Below are positions 1 to 8,537 of a DNA stretch of 64,000 nt, in pieces (the first letter of the stretch is position 1; each line of letters opens with the position of its first letter). The notes under the pieces were generated by a model that did not search any database, was not told the origin of the DNA, and worked only from the letters and a program-made list of their open reading frames with translations. The DNA comes from Elusimicrobiota bacterium (lineage in GTDB: Bacteria > Elusimicrobiota > Elusimicrobia > UBA1565 > UBA9628), in NCBI GenBank assembly GCA_016194705.1, contig JACQAZ010000047.1, forward strand, positions 1-64,000. Direction: 5' to 3'. The position numbers and the translations under genes are program-made.

Positions 1-818
1 GGCGTCCGGGCGTCCACCTTCACGAGCCCCGCCTCCGGGTGCAGCGGATCGATGCCGACGCGCTGGATCTGTCGGATGTCCCGGTCGGGCTCGGGGCCGG
101 CGACCGCGTTCTGCACGGCGTTGAGAATTTTTTCGGCGCCCTGCGGGGGCTTGGAATCCTGGGGCCGAGCGGGGGCAAGGACAGGGGCGGGCTCCGTCTG
201 CGTTCGCGGCTCGAGAGGGGGCGCGGGGCGCCGGCTCAGGAAGATCGCGACGATCGTCACCAGCAGCGCCGCGGCCGCGCCGGCGACGAACTTTGCGTTG
301 ACCGTGAAGGCCTTGACCGGCTTGGGCGGCTCCTTCGGTTTGGGCAGAGTCTTGCCCCGCTTCTTGAAGCGCTCGGCGGCGTCGTTCTTGTCGGCGCCCT
401 CCGGCGGCTTGGCGGAAGGCAGCCGCCGGACTTCGGTCATCGGAGGCCCATCGTTCTCCCTGTCGCCTTTCTTCACGTCGGAGAGCACTGGGATCGAGAA
501 GCCTGATTTCTGGGGGACGTCGTCGTGCTTGGGGGGCGGGGGAGGAGCCACCTTCGAGAACTGCTTCAAGCCGGAACCGGGAGGCGGGGAGGGTTCCGGC
601 GACGGGTTCTCATCGTCCGGTCCGGGCTTCTTGGCTTCCTTGGCCGGCTTCGCCTCGGGCCTGATCTCCTTCGCGGGTTTTGCCGGAGCCTTCTCCTCGC
701 CCGCAGCCCCGTCGCCGGGCGGGACCCTTTGACGCAGCTCGAAATCCCAATGGCACGAGGGGCAGCGCGTGGCCGCCTCGTCGACTTCCGCCGCACAGCT
801 GGGACAACGGGATATCAT
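1..818 (-). CDS. Zinc-ribbon single-pass membrane protein (C-terminal part outside the window)
   Basis: This reading frame is open from the ATG at 818 to the window edge, so the ORF track misses it. The first 22 residues form a zinc ribbon with two CPSC knuckles (Cys 5, 8, 19, 22). A long Pro/Lys/Glu-rich linker follows (to about residue 170), then one hydrophobic helix at about 172-193, and then a Pro-rich region running off the edge. The layout, ribbon in the cytoplasm and tail outside, matches bacterial zinc-ribbon-anchored membrane proteins of unknown function. The 255-aa protein at 49580-50347 has a related plan (ribbon then a membrane helix). It lies 33 bp downstream of the PHP gene on the same strand and may share its transcript. 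Function is unknown. Confidence 0.72.
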   Translation of the reverse strand, partial: MISRCPSCAAEVDEAATRCPSCHWDFELRQRVPPGDGAAGEEKAPAKPAKEIRPEAKPAKEAKKPGPDDENPSPEPSPPPGSGLKQFSKVAPPPPPKHDDVPQKSGFSIPVLSDVKKGDRENDGPPMTEVRRLPSAKPPEGADKNDAAERFKKRGKTLPKPKEPPKPVKAFTVNAKFVAGAAAALLVTIVAIFLSRRPAPPLEPRTQTEPAPVLAPARPQDSKPPQGAEKILNAVQNAVAGPEPDRDIRQIQRVGIDPLHPEAGLVKVDART

Positions 819-851
819 GGCTTCGCGTCTTCCGTGCTCAGCCTCATTTTA

Positions 852-2039
852 TCATTTCCTGCGCCTGCCCGCGGAGGGCCGCGCCCACGCCAGGCCCCAA
901 AACCACGCCAGCGCGAAGAGACATTGCGGCGGCGTCCAAAGCCGGACCATGAGCATGACGGCGCGAAAACCGTCGAGGACGATCGCGTCTCCCGCCGCGG
1001 GTTCTACGCCCCGGCGGACCGCGACCCGCACGGCTCCCGAGCCCGAGCGCAGGGCGTCGAGCGCGGCGCGCTCCCGCGCGCGGCGGTCCATGAGCCGCCA
1101 GGCTGGCACCGTGACGATATTCCACACGCACGCGCAGGAGCCGTAGCCGTGATTGTCGGTGGCGCCCGCCATGAACAGGCCCCGCCGGCGGCAGAGCTCC
1201 ACGGCCTCGCGGCGCTTGGCCGGCGGGAAGTCCATCGCCTTGGGCGACGAGGTCCAAATCTCGAGCCCGTCGGCCCCGGCTTGCGCGAGCCGCTCCAGAG
1301 GAGCTCCCCAGTAGTGCCGCCAATACTCGGGAAGGCTTAGGATGGTGAGCCCTCCCGTGTCCGCCTTCGCCCGCGAAAGGAAGGTCCGCACGCCCTCCTC
1401 GTCGTCGGTGTAGCGCCGGCGGTCGGCGAACGCCGAATTCCCAAGGACGACGACGTGAGCGTCGTGCAGGCTGACCTCCTCGCCGTTCGAGGCCCCGGGC
1501 TCGAAGACGTTGTGGTCGGTGATGAAGCTCGCGCCGAAGCCCGCGGCGTCGTGCCAAGCGGCGTTGCGCTCAGGAGTGAAGGACCGGCGGCCGTCCCAAG
1601 AAAGGCTCGTGTGCGAGTGGAAGTCGACCGGCATCGCGTCGGGATCCTCGGGCACCAGCCGCGGCGGCGCGTGCGGCCAGAGCACGGCCCAGGCGAAGTA
1701 GCCCGCCGCCAAGGGGATGTAGAGGGCGAAGGCGACGAGGATGTCGTGCCGATCGAACCAACCCTCGCCGCCGTGGCCGAGGATGAAGAAGCGGAACAGC
1801 CCGAACCCCGCAAGCACCAGGACCGTCAGCGCGATGTCCTGACGCGCGGAGTTGCAGGTGATGATGTCGGCGAACGAGGAGAAGGGAGTCAGCAGCAGGT
1901 GCGAGAGCGGAAACTCGAGCCGCCCCGGGAAGGCCTGCCCCGTCGCCGCGTCGATCAGAGCGGGAGTCGCAAAGAAGCGCGAGGCAACCACGACCGTCGA
2001 CGCCGCGGCCGCGAGTCCGGTGAGGCGGCTAGGTCGCAA
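852..2039 (-). CDS. PHP-domain putative phosphoesterase with membrane segments
   Basis: The 395-aa protein has hydrophobic stretches at about 10-25, 69-88 and 100-121, a PHP-type domain starting with the HSH metal motif at 141-143 and TDHN at 174-177, and a hydrophobic C-terminus (about 365-388). PHP domains are metal-dependent phosphoesterases that act on small phosphorylated molecules or nucleic acids; here the flanking membrane segments suggest a membrane-anchored, possibly extracytoplasmic enzyme. The start shown is TTG and overlaps the end of the upstream gene by 11 bp, suggesting translational coupling. The substrate cannot be read from the sequence. Confidence 0.75.
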   Translation of the reverse strand: MRPSRLTGLAAAASTVVVASRFFATPALIDAATGQAFPGRLEFPLSHLLLTPFSSFADIITCNSARQDIALTVLVLAGFGLFRFFILGHGGEGWFDRHDILVAFALYIPLAAGYFAWAVLWPHAPPRLVPEDPDAMPVDFHSHTSLSWDGRRSFTPERNAAWHDAAGFGASFITDHNVFEPGASNGEEVSLHDAHVVVLGNSAFADRRRYTDDEEGVRTFLSRAKADTGGLTILSLPEYWRHYWGAPLERLAQAGADGLEIWTSSPKAMDFPPAKRREAVELCRRRGLFMAGATDNHGYGSCACVWNIVTVPAWRLMDRRARERAALDALRSGSGAVRVAVRRGVEPAAGDAIVLDGFRAVMLMVRLWTPPQCLFALAWFWGLAWARPSAGRRRK

Positions 2040-2925
2040 GCGAGGCGAGCCGTTCGTCGAACTTCTGGCGCTGGTTGGCGCCCTCCTCCTTGAGGAGGAA
2101 ATACTTGCTGGCCTTCTGCGAGAGGATGGTCAGGAATTTCGCAGGCACCCCCGCGCGGCGGTAGGCGGCCAGCTTGTGGTGGCCGTCGAGGACGAAGCCC
2201 GCGAAGAAGGAATGGAGGTTCTTGAACTGCCCCCTCTTGACGGTCTCCGGGATGGCCCTTTGATAGAAGCCCAAGAGCAGGATCCGGGGCCGGTCGCCGT
2301 TGGCGATCATCGACTGATAAAGCTTGACGTATTCTTCCTTGAGCGCCGCGCGCGGGACCAGCGGGATGATCATGTCGAACTGCTTCTCCATGATGTTGTT
2401 CTCGGGATGGCGGAAGATGCGCGGCCGCTGGCATTCGTAATGCTCCCACCCGGACAGCAGCCCCTCTTCCTTGGGGTCCTGGATATCCCAGAGCTCCATG
2501 AATTCCGTGTTGAAGAAATAAGAATTCTCGTCCTCGCTGTCGTAGGGGCCCGCGAGATGTATCGCGGACTCGAAGACCTCGTATTCGCCCTTCTCCATGA
2601 GCTCGAACATCGGGGAGAGCTCCTGGACCATGCTCTCGTCGACCGGCCGGGGCAGCTGGATGGTCTTGGGGAGGTTGGCGATCTTCTTTTGAGCCGAGAG
2701 GCGCGGCTCGTGAAGGCACTTGAACCAGAAATGGCAGGTGTCGCAGTCGTTGCCGATCTCGAACTTGCGCGAGCCGTTGATCTCCAGGAAGACGGAGTTG
2801 GCCTCGCCGTGCTTCTTCTCGATGCCGACCTTGAAGAAGCCCTTCCCCGCGCCCAGCTTGACCTTCATGAGGCCGTCGGCGAGTTTCGAGACGTCCAGCT
2901 TCGAGGCGGTGGTTTCTGATTTCAT
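2029..2925 (-). CDS. Conserved hypothetical protein with Cys cluster and ParB/Srx-like DGHHK motif
   Basis: This is a soluble 298-aa protein with no signal peptide. It carries a cysteine cluster, CDTCHFWFKC (Cys 61, 64, 70), that could bind a metal. Near the C-terminus it has LDGHHKLAAYRRAG (246-259), which resembles the catalytic/nucleotide-binding motif of ParB- and sulfiredoxin-fold proteins (consensus like DGxHRxxA). The rest is not recognisable to me. It has its own promoter and a good Shine-Dalgarno (AGGAGA, 3 nt before ATG). It heads the minus-strand group that includes the PHP and zinc-ribbon proteins. A ParB-like ATPase or nucleotide-binding role is a guess from one motif. Confidence 0.7.
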   Translation of the reverse strand: MKSETTASKLDVSKLADGLMKVKLGAGKGFFKVGIEKKHGEANSVFLEINGSRKFEIGNDCDTCHFWFKCLHEPRLSAQKKIANLPKTIQLPRPVDESMVQELSPMFELMEKGEYEVFESAIHLAGPYDSEDENSYFFNTEFMELWDIQDPKEEGLLSGWEHYECQRPRIFRHPENNIMEKQFDMIIPLVPRAALKEEYVKLYQSMIANGDRPRILLLGFYQRAIPETVKRGQFKNLHSFFAGFVLDGHHKLAAYRRAGVPAKFLTILSQKASKYFLLKEEGANQRQKFDERLASLAT

Positions 2926-2943
2926 GGGTCTCCTGTTCGATCC

Positions 2944-2972
2944 ATTTTATCGTTTTAACCGCACCGTCGCAA
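2944..2972 (-). promoter_or_regulatory. Promoter of the DGHHK-motif gene
   Basis: On the minus strand, TTGCGA (2967-2972) is separated by 17 bp from TAAAAT (2944-2949). The predicted transcript begins near 2937, giving a short leader of roughly 12 nt that still contains an AGGAGA ribosome-binding site. It is an example of a leadered gene in a window where many heads look leaderless. Confidence 0.55.
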
Positions 2973-3079
2973 GGCTGCTGCGTCTTGCCTCTAGAGGATA
3001 CCGGGTATTTCCAATCCTGTCAAGGTCGGGCCATTCCCTATAACAAATCCGCAATAGGAAAGGCTTACACTCTGCGCGA

Positions 3080-5683
3080 ATGCCCGACTGGGACGAGGAA
3101 GCCCTCAAGGAGATCAACAGCCTCGACGCGGCGCGCCTGGCCATCCGCGGCGCGCTCTCGACCATCCGCGGCCTCCAGGAGCAGAGCGCCAACCTCAAGG
3201 CCGAGGTCCAGGACGAGGCGTCGCGGCGCAAGCTCGTCGAATCCCGGATGGCCGACCTCAACGCCCAGCTCGAGCGTTGGCGCGAGCAGGGCAAAGCCTG
3301 GGAAGAGTCCGAGAAGCGCCGCGCCTGCGACGAGGAGCGCCAAAAGGTCGCGCTGAGGATATCGGTACGCGCGGAGGAGCGCGCGCAGATCCAGGAGAAC
3401 CAGCGCCAGCTCGAGGACCACCTCTCCCGGCTGCAGGCGGAGCTGCAGCTCATCGCCGCGGGGCAGCGCGAGAAGGAAGCGGGATGGGAGCAGATCAAGA
3501 AGAAGCTCGAAGCCCGCGAGATCGAGCTCGTGCAGGCCGAACGCGAGAAGGCCGAGCTCTCGTCGCGCTACCGGCGCGACGTCGACATGATCCAGTCGCT
3601 GCGCGAGGCCCGCGACCGCGAGATCGCCGCCTCCATCAAGAGCCGCGAGCTCGAAGTCGCCGACCGCGACCGCGAGATCGCCGCCCTTCGCCGCGAGACC
3701 GAGGAGCAGAAGCAGAACCTGGCCGCGACGGCCAAGGACCTCGACCTCAAGCTTTCGGAGCGCGAGGAGAAATACATACGCGAGTACCGGCTCAAGGAGC
3801 AGGCCCTGCAGGAGCGCTACGCCAAGCGCGAGATGGAGCTGCAGTCTGTCTGGTCCGAGGTCGAGAACGGCCTTTGGAAGCGCGCCAAGGAGGCGAGAGA
3901 CAACCTCGACAAGGCCGCGGCCTCGCAGTTCGAGGAGCGGGCCAGGGCCCTGGCCGACCGGTCTCACGAGATCGATGAGAGCCTCAAGCGCCGCCGTCTC
4001 GAGCTCGATGGGGATTTCCAGCGGCGCTGCGCCGAGGCCGAGGCGCGCTACGCCGAGGCCGAGCGAACGCTATCGCAGGGCTGGATCGAGAAGGAGCAGC
4101 GCTTCCTGAAGAAGTACGGCGAGGAAGTCGCCGCCGAGACGGCCCGGCTGCAGACCCTCTGGCACGACAAACTCAAGGCGGCCGACGACGCGCGCGCCCA
4201 AGCCGCGCTCGAGGAGCAGAAGAGGCGAGAGGACTTCGAGAGCGAACACCGGCGGCTCAAAGAGAACCTCCTCGAGGAGGCCGCGCGCAAGGACGCCGAA
4301 CGCATCCGGCAGCAGGACGATCTGATCGCGCGCAAGACCGCCGAGCTCGAGTTTTCCTCGCAAGAGCGCGAGACGGCGCGCCGCGACGCCTTCGCCGAGG
4401 AGAAACGCCTGGCGGTCGATGAGCTCAACCGCCGCCGCATCGAGGTCATCGACGATAACGCCAGGTCTCTGGAGTCGGCCAAGCAGTCCGTCGACAAGCA
4501 GTACGAGGAGCGGGTGCGCGCCCTCGAGGCCTCCTTCGGGGCGAAGGTGGCCGAGGGCGAGCGCGCTCAAAAAGCGGCCGAGGAGCAGTTCCTCGATTTC
4601 AAGGCCGGGCTCATGGCCGACCACGCACTCAAGGAAAAAAACCTCGACTCGCGCTGGGCCGCGCGCGAGGCGGAGCTCGTGAGCCGCCACCAGACCCAGC
4701 TCGAGGCCCAGCGCCGCGATTTCGAGACCGCACTGGGCAAGACCCAAGAGGAGGCCGCCCAGGCCGGGGGGCGAGCCGAGGCGGCGCTGCTTTCGCGCCG
4801 CAACGCGCTCGAGGACCATTACGACAAGCTCGACCGGCAGCTTCGGCAGGAGTGGGCGCGGCGCGAGGACGAGCAGCGGCGGCGCCACGAGCTCCAGCTC
4901 GCTGCTCTGCGCGACGAACATGTAAAGGAACTCCAGGTGGCTGCGGAAAACGCAGCCGGCGAGCTCGCGCGCGGGCGCGCCGAGCTCTCGGCCCAGCTCG
5001 CGCAGGCGCGCAAGGAAAACGAGGCCTCCGGGGTCCGACGCCGAGACCTCGAGGAGCAGCTCGCCCAGGCTTCGTCCCGCGCCGACAGGGCCCTCGACGA
5101 GCTCCAGAGCAAGGCGAGAGCCTGGCAGGCGGACCGCGTCTCGCTCGAGCGACAGTACGACGAGCGCGAGGCTGTGCGCGAGCGGAAACATCAGGAAATG
5201 GAGCAAGCCCTGCGCTCCCTCTGGACCCAGAAAGAGGCCGAGGCCGTGGAGTCCCGGCTGCGCTCGCTCGAAGAGCAGCACAGGCATTACTCCGAACAGA
5301 CGGCCAAGGGCGAGGAAGCCCAGCGACGGGCGGTCGAGGACTGGCGGCTGCACCAGACCCTCGAGATGGAAAAGCAGAAAGCCGCGTGGCTGGCGGCGCG
5401 CGAGAAGGAGCTCGGCGAGAGGCGGCGCGCGCTCGAGTCCGACTACGAGCAGAAGGTTCAGATCATGGGCGCGGAACTGCGCAAACGCGAGGCCGAGCTT
5501 CAGAAGCAATGCGACGAGGTCAAGGCCGAGGTCCGGCTCGAGATGGACCAGATCCTGCGCGAGCGCGAGAAGGCCTTCAGCGCGCGCTACGCCGCCCTCG
5601 AGCGCGAGCTCTCCGCGCGCTGGGCCGAGCAGGCCCGCGCGCAGAAGCCTTCGACCGACGGCCCGCCCCAGCCGGCTCCTTGA
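3080..5683 (+). CDS. Large coiled-coil protein
   Basis: This 867-aa protein is almost entirely Glu/Arg/Lys/Ala/Leu/Gln-rich with continuous heptad-like patterning from about residue 15 to 850, no signal peptide and no membrane segment. It ends in a short Pro-rich tail. Such composition indicates a long alpha-helical rod, as in bacterial cytoskeletal or filament-forming coiled-coil proteins (FilP, crescentin-type) or SMC-like arms, but there is no ATPase head. The start is supported by a TACACT -10-like box 8 nt upstream. It is monocistronic and divergent from the DGHHK gene. The big antisense ORF over it (4070-6073) is a composition shadow. Function: possibly a structural scaffold; unproven. 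Confidence 0.82.
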   Translation: MPDWDEEALKEINSLDAARLAIRGALSTIRGLQEQSANLKAEVQDEASRRKLVESRMADLNAQLERWREQGKAWEESEKRRACDEERQKVALRISVRAEERAQIQENQRQLEDHLSRLQAELQLIAAGQREKEAGWEQIKKKLEAREIELVQAEREKAELSSRYRRDVDMIQSLREARDREIAASIKSRELEVADRDREIAALRRETEEQKQNLAATAKDLDLKLSEREEKYIREYRLKEQALQERYAKREMELQSVWSEVENGLWKRAKEARDNLDKAAASQFEERARALADRSHEIDESLKRRRLELDGDFQRRCAEAEARYAEAERTLSQGWIEKEQRFLKKYGEEVAAETARLQTLWHDKLKAADDARAQAALEEQKRREDFESEHRRLKENLLEEAARKDAERIRQQDDLIARKTAELEFSSQERETARRDAFAEEKRLAVDELNRRRIEVIDDNARSLESAKQSVDKQYEERVRALEASFGAKVAEGERAQKAAEEQFLDFKAGLMADHALKEKNLDSRWAAREAELVSRHQTQLEAQRRDFETALGKTQEEAAQAGGRAEAALLSRRNALEDHYDKLDRQLRQEWARREDEQRRRHELQLAALRDEHVKELQVAAENAAGELARGRAELSAQLAQARKENEASGVRRRDLEEQLAQASSRADRALDELQSKARAWQADRVSLERQYDEREAVRERKHQEMEQALRSLWTQKEAEAVESRLRSLEEQHRHYSEQTAKGEEAQRRAVEDWRLHQTLEMEKQKAAWLAAREKELGERRRALESDYEQKVQIMGAELRKREAELQKQCDEVKAEVRLEMDQILREREKAFSARYAALERELSARWAEQARAQKPSTDGPPQPAP

Positions 5684-5689
5684 GCCGTC

Positions 5690-5718
5690 TTGACTTATCG
5701 GGGCGTTCCTGAGATAAT
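5690..5718 (+). promoter_or_regulatory. Promoter of the YtxH gene
   Basis: TTGACT (5690-5695), 17-bp spacer, GATAAT (5713-5718). Transcription would start near 5725, giving a leader of about 45 nt that includes a small hairpin GTCGGC-AC-GCCGAC and a G-rich ribosome-binding region (GGGGGA) before ATG 5772. Confidence 0.55.
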
Positions 5719-5771
5719 AGCTTGTCGGCACGCCGACGGAACCATATTTCAAGAGACGCAACGGGGGATTC

Positions 5772-6065
5772 ATGGCCAGCGATGAGAGGGGAGTAAGGGG
5801 AGTTCTTTTGTTCGTGGCGGGAGCGGCGGTCGGAGCGGCGCTGGGCGTGCTTTTCGCGCCCAAGTCGGGCAAGCAGACGCGCGAGCAGATCGCCGATTGG
5901 CTCAAGGAGCGGCGTGAGAAGGGCACGGACCTTCTCGCGAAGATCAAGGAGCCCGTGACCGAGAAGAAGGAGCAGATCGTCGCCGCCGCGCGGGCCGCGA
6001 AGGAGGCCTTCAAAGAGGCCGGCTCCAAGCACAACGGCCACGAGAAGGAAGCCCTCAGGAGCTGA
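5772..6065 (+). CDS. YtxH-domain membrane-associated stress protein
   Basis: This 97-aa protein has one N-terminal glycine/alanine-rich membrane helix (about 10-28) ending in the LFAPKSGKQTRE signature of YtxH/gas-vesicle-like proteins, followed by an amphipathic Lys/Glu-rich helix. YtxH proteins in other bacteria are general-stress or envelope-associated and mechanistically undefined. It has its own promoter and ends 23 bp before a strong intrinsic terminator. Length and architecture match the family. Confidence 0.82.
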   Translation: MASDERGVRGVLLFVAGAAVGAALGVLFAPKSGKQTREQIADWLKERREKGTDLLAKIKEPVTEKKEQIVAAARAAKEAFKEAGSKHNGHEKEALRS

Positions 6066-6088
6066 GGCTTCAAGCAGGCTAATAAAAG

Positions 6089-6116
6089 GAAGACCCGCCC
6101 GAGAGGGCGGGTCTTC
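6089..6116. terminator. Bidirectional intrinsic terminator
   Basis: A perfect 12-bp stem, GAAGACCCGCCC / GGGCGGGTCTTC, with a GAGA loop sits exactly between the convergent YtxH (plus) and SDR (minus) genes. An A-rich tract lies on the left and a T-rich tract on the right, so it can terminate in both directions. The SDR stop codon begins on the next base (6117). Confidence 0.9.
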
Positions 6117-6941
6117 TTATTTCTTGGCCGCCCGGCGGACCGCGCCGGCCTTCTCGATGACGCGCAGCGCGCCCTTGCCCAGGCTCTCGCCGCCGTCGAC
6201 GACGAGGACCTCGCCCGTCACGTAGGACGCCAGGGGGGAGGCCAAGTACAGAACGGCGTTGGCGACGTCGAGCTCCGTGCCGAACTTCCGGCCGGGGACC
6301 TCGGACAGAAGCTCCTCGCGGATCCATTCCTCGGGCCAAAGGCGTTCGCGCGACTGCGGCGTGTCTATGAAGCCCGGGGCGATCGCATTCACGCGCACTC
6401 CGCGCGCGGCCCATTCGACCCCCAAGGTGCGCGTCAGGGCGACGACGCCGGCCTTGGCGCTGGCCGAGGGAAGCAGACCGGGGGCCCCGCGCCAAGCGTA
6501 GGCGGTCACCATGTTGATCACCGAGCCCCCGCCCTGCTTGAGCATCCTCTTTCCCGCCTCGAGCGTGCAGTGGAAGGTCCCGTGGAGCACGATGTCGATG
6601 ACCTTGCGCCAGCGCACGGAAGTCAGCGTCTCGCTGGGCCTGATGAAGTTGGCCGCCGCGTTGTTGACCATCAAATCGACGCGGCCGAATTCCTGGTCGA
6701 CGCGCTCGAAGAGCGCCTTGACCTGGTCGAATGAAGCGATGTCGGTCGCCACGGCCAGCGCCTTGCGCCCGAGCCCCTCGATCTCCTTGGCGGCGTCCGA
6801 GAGGCGATCGAGCTGGCGCGCGGCCAAGACGACGTGGGCTCCGTGGCGGGCGAGCTCGAGCGCTACGACCTTGCCGATGCCCGTGCCGCCGCCGGTGACG
6901 ACGGCGACCTTGTCCTTGAGCAGGTCCTTGGAATACATCAC
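6117..6941 (-). CDS. Short-chain dehydrogenase of the 2,4-dienoyl-CoA reductase type
   Basis: The 274-aa Rossmann protein has the NAD(P) motif TGGGTGIG (16-23), NNAAA (93-97) and a C-terminal PG...VDGG region typical of classical SDRs. The usual Ser-Tyr-Lys triad is changed: Thr146, Ser159 and Lys163 occupy those positions (SASAK instead of YxxxK), as in 2,4-dienoyl-CoA / trans-2-enoyl-CoA reductases, whose NNAA-NFI stretch it also shares. It would reduce unsaturated fatty acyl-CoA. Its ATG overlaps the stop of the enoyl-CoA hydratase-like gene (ATGA), consistent with a shared acyl-CoA pathway. The exact substrate is inferred only. Confidence 0.85.
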   Translation of the reverse strand: MMYSKDLLKDKVAVVTGGGTGIGKVVALELARHGAHVVLAARQLDRLSDAAKEIEGLGRKALAVATDIASFDQVKALFERVDQEFGRVDLMVNNAAANFIRPSETLTSVRWRKVIDIVLHGTFHCTLEAGKRMLKQGGGSVINMVTAYAWRGAPGLLPSASAKAGVVALTRTLGVEWAARGVRVNAIAPGFIDTPQSRERLWPEEWIREELLSEVPGRKFGTELDVANAVLYLASPLASYVTGEVLVVDGGESLGKGALRVIEKAGAVRRAAKK

Positions 6942-7726
6942 TCCTCCCCGGCCTCGACGCCGGCGAAGCGCGGCCGGCGCTTCTCGCGCATCGCGTGGAT
7001 GCCTTCCTGGGCCTCGGGACCGCCGAGCAGCCGCTTAAACTCTTCCATCGTCTCGCGCCACAAGGCCTCTTGCTCGGCGGCCCCGCCTCGAGAGAGGGCG
7101 CCCTTGACCGCGGCGTAGGCGTCGTGAGGCAGCTTGCAGAGCTGGCGCGCTTCCTTCATGGCCTCGTCGGCGAGAGCGTCGGCGGGGACCAGCCGGTCGA
7201 CGAAGTCCCCGCTGAGCGCCTCGTCGGCGCGCAGGGTGCGTCCGCGCAGGACCATCTCCTTGACCAAGACGGGAGACGACGCGATATCGCGCAGCCGCGC
7301 GATGAGCTCCGCGCCGGGAGAGAGCCCGAGGCGGATTTCCGAGAGGGCGATGCGTCCGGTCGCTTCCGTCAGGAGGCGGAAATCGCAGCCCATCGCCAGC
7401 ACCCAGCCGCCGAGGATCGCCGATCCCCCGATGGCGGCGAGCGCCGGCTTGGGCAGGCCCCGCAGCCCGTGATAGACCCCGAAGAGCGCGCCGAAGAGCT
7501 CGCCGCGCCGATCGGGCGGCATCGAGAGCAGCTCCTCGAGATCGAGACCGGTCGAGAAATAGCGCGGATAGGCCGAGGCCAGCACGAGACAGCGCACCTC
7601 GGGGTCTCGCGCCGCCGAATCGATCTCGCCCCGCAGCGTCTGCAGCAGACTCATGTTGAGAACGTTGGCCGGGGGATTGGCCAGGCGCAGCACCCGCACG
7701 TGTGCGTCTTGTTCCTTGATCACCAT
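6938..7726 (-). CDS. Enoyl-CoA hydratase/isomerase family protein
   Basis: This is a 262-aa crotonase-fold protein. The oxyanion-hole segments (FSTGLDL near 57-63, and IGGSAILGG near 99-107) are present. One of the two crotonase catalytic glutamates appears as Glu130 in SEIRLGL; the second, usually in a PGxGGTQR stretch, is not conserved (SPGAEL), so it may act as an isomerase or a specialised hydratase. It starts 1 nt after the previous gene and overlaps the SDR, forming the distal part of the pilT operon. Fatty acyl-CoA metabolism is the likely role. Confidence 0.85.
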   Translation of the reverse strand: MVIKEQDAHVRVLRLANPPANVLNMSLLQTLRGEIDSAARDPEVRCLVLASAYPRYFSTGLDLEELLSMPPDRRGELFGALFGVYHGLRGLPKPALAAIGGSAILGGWVLAMGCDFRLLTEATGRIALSEIRLGLSPGAELIARLRDIASSPVLVKEMVLRGRTLRADEALSGDFVDRLVPADALADEAMKEARQLCKLPHDAYAAVKGALSRGGAAEQEALWRETMEEFKRLLGGPEAQEGIHAMREKRRPRFAGVEAGEE

Positions 7727-7727
7727 G

Positions 7728-8537
7728 TCATTGGGCTCCTGGGGCGCGCTTGGCGACCTTGAAGGACCGCAGCAGTCTCTTGTAGACGGGCTCGAAGGTC
7801 TTGAAGAGGTCGTCAGGGGCGCCGTAGCTCAGAGTGAAGTAATCGTCGTCCCCGACGAGGACGTAGGCCGTGCGGCTGGCGTCGGCCAGGGCGGTGAACC
7901 GCGCGGGAAAGGAGCCCACCCGGCCCTTGGCCGTCTCCGCTGAGTTTTGATATTCCTTCTCGCGGGCGATGGCGGACTCGACGTCCTCGAAATCCGCCTG
8001 GGCCCTGGTGATCCGCGAGAGGACCATGGTCACCTGCCTGCCCTGACGCCCCGTGTCGAACTCGATGTAGATCGTGGGCACCTCGTCGCTCCAGCCGTTG
8101 ACCAGGTGCCAGTCCCTGGGATACTCGAACTGCATGTGGCCCTTGACCGTGTAGCGCAGATAGTCCGACGGCGCGACGAAGGACGACGGCGGCGCTGCGG
8201 CTTGCGTCTTCGCGCCGGGGGTCTTCGGGGCGCCGAGGACGGGAGCCAGCATCGGATCGGCGGAGTCGGGAGGCTTGGCCGGCGCGCAGCGATAGCGCGA
8301 TGTCTCGCCGGGCGTCGCGACCGCCTCGAAGCCCTTGGGGCAGCGCAGCTTCATCTTGTAGTTCGGCTTGAGCTCGATGAAAGGCGGCTGGATGCCGCGC
8401 GGCTTGCAGTGGAAGGGCTCCACCCCCGTCGTGGTGGGGACGCGCTCGTAGCCCGCGGGGCAATCCTCCGGGGACTTGTTCGGCTGGGCCCATGCTACCG
8501 CGGCCAGTGCCGCCAGCAGCCCGCAGCTTGGACTCAC
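7728..8537 (-). CDS. Secreted protein with Cys-rich N-terminus, unknown function
   Basis: The ORF track starts at 8780, inside the upstream gene. The likely start is GTG at 8537, which overlaps the upstream TGA (GTGA) and yields a signal peptide ending AWA-Q, for a 269-aa product. The mature N-terminus has paired Cys segments (DCPAGYERV..., RCPKGFEAV...) that may form disulfides. The C-terminal 160 residues resemble PsbP/DUF1795-like folds (YTVKGHMQFEYPRDWH...), a tentative match. It lies between the cyclic-nucleotide-binding protein and the acyl-CoA genes. Confidence 0.7.
   Translation of the reverse strand: MSPSCGLLAALAAVAWAQPNKSPEDCPAGYERVPTTTGVEPFHCKPRGIQPPFIELKPNYKMKLRCPKGFEAVATPGETSRYRCAPAKPPDSADPMLAPVLGAPKTPGAKTQAAAPPSSFVAPSDYLRYTVKGHMQFEYPRDWHLVNGWSDEVPTIYIEFDTGRQGRQVTMVLSRITRAQADFEDVESAIAREKEYQNSAETAKGRVGSFPARFTALADASRTAYVLVGDDDYFTLSYGAPDDLFKTFEPVYKRLLRSFKVAKRAPGAQ

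Noticed and set aside
4070-6073. 667-aa minus-strand ORF opposite the coiled-coil gene
   Set aside because: It runs across both the coiled-coil and YtxH genes and mirrors their composition; no domain is visible and the plus-strand products are convincing.
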